Shown here one piece after another: positions 62,585 through 64,000 of a stretch of DNA of 64,000 nt. How positions within the stretch are numbered: position 1 is the first letter of the stretch; every line of letters begins with the position of its first letter. The notes under the pieces are model-generated. The model worked only from the letters and a program-made list of their open reading frames with translations, was not told the DNA's origin and ran no database searches. The translations under genes were made by a program, and so were the position numbers. Source of the DNA: Micavibrio sp. UBA6147 (GTDB lineage Bacteria > Pseudomonadota > Alphaproteobacteria > Micavibrionales > UBA1664); assembly GCA_002423185.1 (NCBI GenBank), contig DIUX01000002.1, positions 691,947 through 755,946 on the forward strand. Direction: 5' to 3'.

Positions 62585-64000
62585 CTATTGGCTCAACGTC
62601 CCGCCGGTTGTGCGCACAACCCAGCGCCCGCCATCAATGCCAATGAATTGAACAGTGCCAAGTCCGGCAACACTGTCACCAATTCGAACTGTATGGATGC
62701 TGCTACTCGAGCCTTTTTTGGAGATCAAAGCCTCCCCGGGGCTTGCGCCGCGTAACGACCAATTGCTACTGACGTTTTTGGGCGCTGCGGATCGGGATGA
62801 TTTGGGTGCTGACGCCTTGCGAATAGGTGATTTCGCGGTGGATTTTGCACTGGAGGCGCTTGCGCTGGTGCTGCTCTTGCTGCCGGAGGATGCTTGCGGC
62901 GCTGGCTTGCTCGTCGCGATATCCTCAATCCGCTTTTCAAGGCGCTGAAGCGTCGATTCAATGCGGCTGAGATCAGACCCGCCGCTGCCGTTTTGGGCGG
63001 CAAGAATGTCGTCCAGCTTGCGATCCAGCGAATCCATACGGCTGCTCAATTGGTTAATCTGAGTCTGGACGGCTGGCGGGGTTTGCGCTTCTTCTTGCTG
63101 TGTCGACGCAACAATCCTGGCTTTCTCTTCTTGCGGAGCCGAAAAATCAGGTGGCGGCGTGTCGGACGGCATAGCAACCGGCGCAACATCGGGCGATGCG
63201 TCCGCCGGTTGCGCTGTCATAAAATCGTCCAACGAGATATTCGTGTCTGGTTCTTGCGCCACGGTTACGGGCGCATCAGGCGTAGCCTGAGCCGCCATTG
63301 TATCGGTGGATGCACTATCTGGAGCGTTTTCTTGTGTGTTGAACATCGCCCAAGGATCGTCTTCCGCAGGCTGGGCGGCGGTATCGGCGTTATTTGCCGC
63401 CGTGTTTGTTGGCATCGGCGCGGGCAACTCACCATTATTCATTACACCGCCGCCTGTGCTTGTGCTGCTGCCGGTCGTGCTGATCGGTGCCGGCATGGGA
63501 AGACCGCCTGTACCAGAGGCTTGTTGTTCGACCGGCTCGTCCAAAAGAGTAAAAATATCGGCGTTCGGATCAAAATTTTTCTCTTTATTCTTTCTGACCA
63601 GCTCTTCGGAAATAACCGGTGCGGGCAAGGAATCAAGACTGTCAAAGAGGCTCGTGCTGGCTTGGTCTTCAATTGGCTCTGGTGAGACGGCTTGCTGCGC
63701 CATCTGAGTGTTGACGCTGTCTGAGTTCTCAGCGGTTTGTTCGACTTGTTGCCCTGCCTGCTGCTGCGCTTGTTGTTGGGCGGGCTGCTGTTGAGGCGTG
63801 GGCAAACTGCCGCCCAGCAAGCCAAAGTAAACGGCCGCAATGGCAACAACGGCACCAACCCCGCCACCGGCATAGGTCAAAAGCTTTTTCGATCCGCCGC
63901 TGCCTGCCAGTGACATTGCTGCGGCTGACTTTTTCGAAGCTTTGCCTTTGCTTTGGCCATTGTCGGAATCTGAGGCATTCAGATCATCGCCCCAGTCTTC
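62585..64000 (-). CDS. icmG: Dot/Icm protein IcmG/DotF, 5' end outside the window
   Basis: The reading frame is open through the right edge, so the first residues are missing; 471 codons are visible. An acidic cytoplasmic start ('EDWGDDLNASDSDNGQ') is followed by a membrane helix near visible residues 42-62, a long Pro/Gln/Ala/Thr-rich region, and a coiled coil ('QINQLSSRMDSLDRKLDDIL', 'IESTLQRLEKRIEDI'). The C-terminal domain has 'SNWSLRGASPGEALI', 'VRIGDSVAGLGTVQFIGIDG' and 'WVVRTTGG', the IcmG/DotF signature. It is longer than Legionella DotF (about 269) through the disordered part. A Met at 63916 is internal and not the start. Confidence 0.85.
   Translation of the reverse strand, partial: EDWGDDLNASDSDNGQSKGKASKKSAAAMSLAGSGGSKKLLTYAGGGVGAVVAIAAVYFGLLGGSLPTPQQQPAQQQAQQQAGQQVEQTAENSDSVNTQMAQQAVSPEPIEDQASTSLFDSLDSLPAPVISEELVRKNKEKNFDPNADIFTLLDEPVEQQASGTGGLPMPAPISTTGSSTSTGGGVMNNGELPAPMPTNTAANNADTAAQPAEDDPWAMFNTQENAPDSASTDTMAAQATPDAPVTVAQEPDTNISLDDFMTAQPADASPDVAPVAMPSDTPPPDFSAPQEEKARIVASTQQEEAQTPPAVQTQINQLSSRMDSLDRKLDDILAAQNGSGGSDLSRIESTLQRLEKRIEDIATSKPAPQASSGSKSSTSASASSAKSTAKSPIRKASAPKSSRSAAPKNVSSNWSLRGASPGEALISKKGSSSSIHTVRIGDSVAGLGTVQFIGIDGGRWVVRTTGGTLSQ

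Overview
The window is a stretch of chromosome from a Gram-negative alphaproteobacterium. Signs of this are the blocks ppsR-maf-aroE-coaE-dnaQ with divergent secB/Tim44-like, radA/cvpA-purF-SDR, YfgM-like/bamB-der and aroA-cmk-rpsA, a DUF2794 protein, a eukaryote-type NADP isocitrate dehydrogenase and a CycM-like membrane cytochrome c. A Dot/Icm (type IVB) secretion cluster, a GEDEF/ECL c-di-GMP protein and several lineage-restricted proteins would fit a Micavibrio-like or other host- or prey-associated alphaproteobacterium. That placement is inference. No rRNA, tRNA, insertion sequence, prophage or CRISPR array was seen.

Layout. 0.1-3.3 kb: three unassigned genes, two of them tandem paralogues resembling DUF6782. 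3.4-9.3 kb: the conserved ppsR-maf-aroE-coaE-(glutamine amidotransferase)-dnaQ run with 4-nt overlaps, then secB and the Tim44-like gene facing away from each other. 9.4-17.2 kb: YihY, LolA, two unknown proteins, FtsK, a small protein and prephenate dehydratase. 17.4-25.5 kb: cytochrome c, a pair of small paralogues, an L,D-transpeptidase lipoprotein, icd, two small proteins, a YfgM-like protein and BamB. 25.7-38.3 kb: der, SDR, purF, cvpA, radA, a GGDEF-EAL protein, aroA, cmk and rpsA. 38.4-46.1 kb: a small membrane protein between two about 90-nt direct repeats, an acyl-CoA ligase, a double cold-shock protein and an RND pump with its adaptor.

46.3-53.8 kb: a three-gene minus-strand unit. 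It encodes a 1039-residue protein with an HEIGH zinc-peptidase-type motif, long Gly/Gln/Asp/Lys collagen-like tracts and a C-terminal VWA domain, then an 899-residue MoxR/CobS-like AAA+ ATPase, then a protein of degenerate ankyrin-like repeats. The layout resembles MoxR-VWA chaperone pairs, but I do not recognise this combination as a described system.

55.1-64.0 kb: a Dot/Icm segment in the Legionella order icmG-icmC-icmD-icmJ-icmB on the minus strand. icmD is present three times in tandem. Two copies encode identical proteins and differ at only four silent bases. The icmC product carries an extra N-terminal IcmD-like half. Hairpins or terminators sit between most of the genes. A 153-residue single-pass protein is translationally coupled to icmB. 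icmG runs off the right edge, so further icm/dot genes probably lie beyond it. The triplicated icmD, the IcmD-IcmC fusion, the icmB-coupled gene and the VWA/AAA+/repeat unit are the most notable items.
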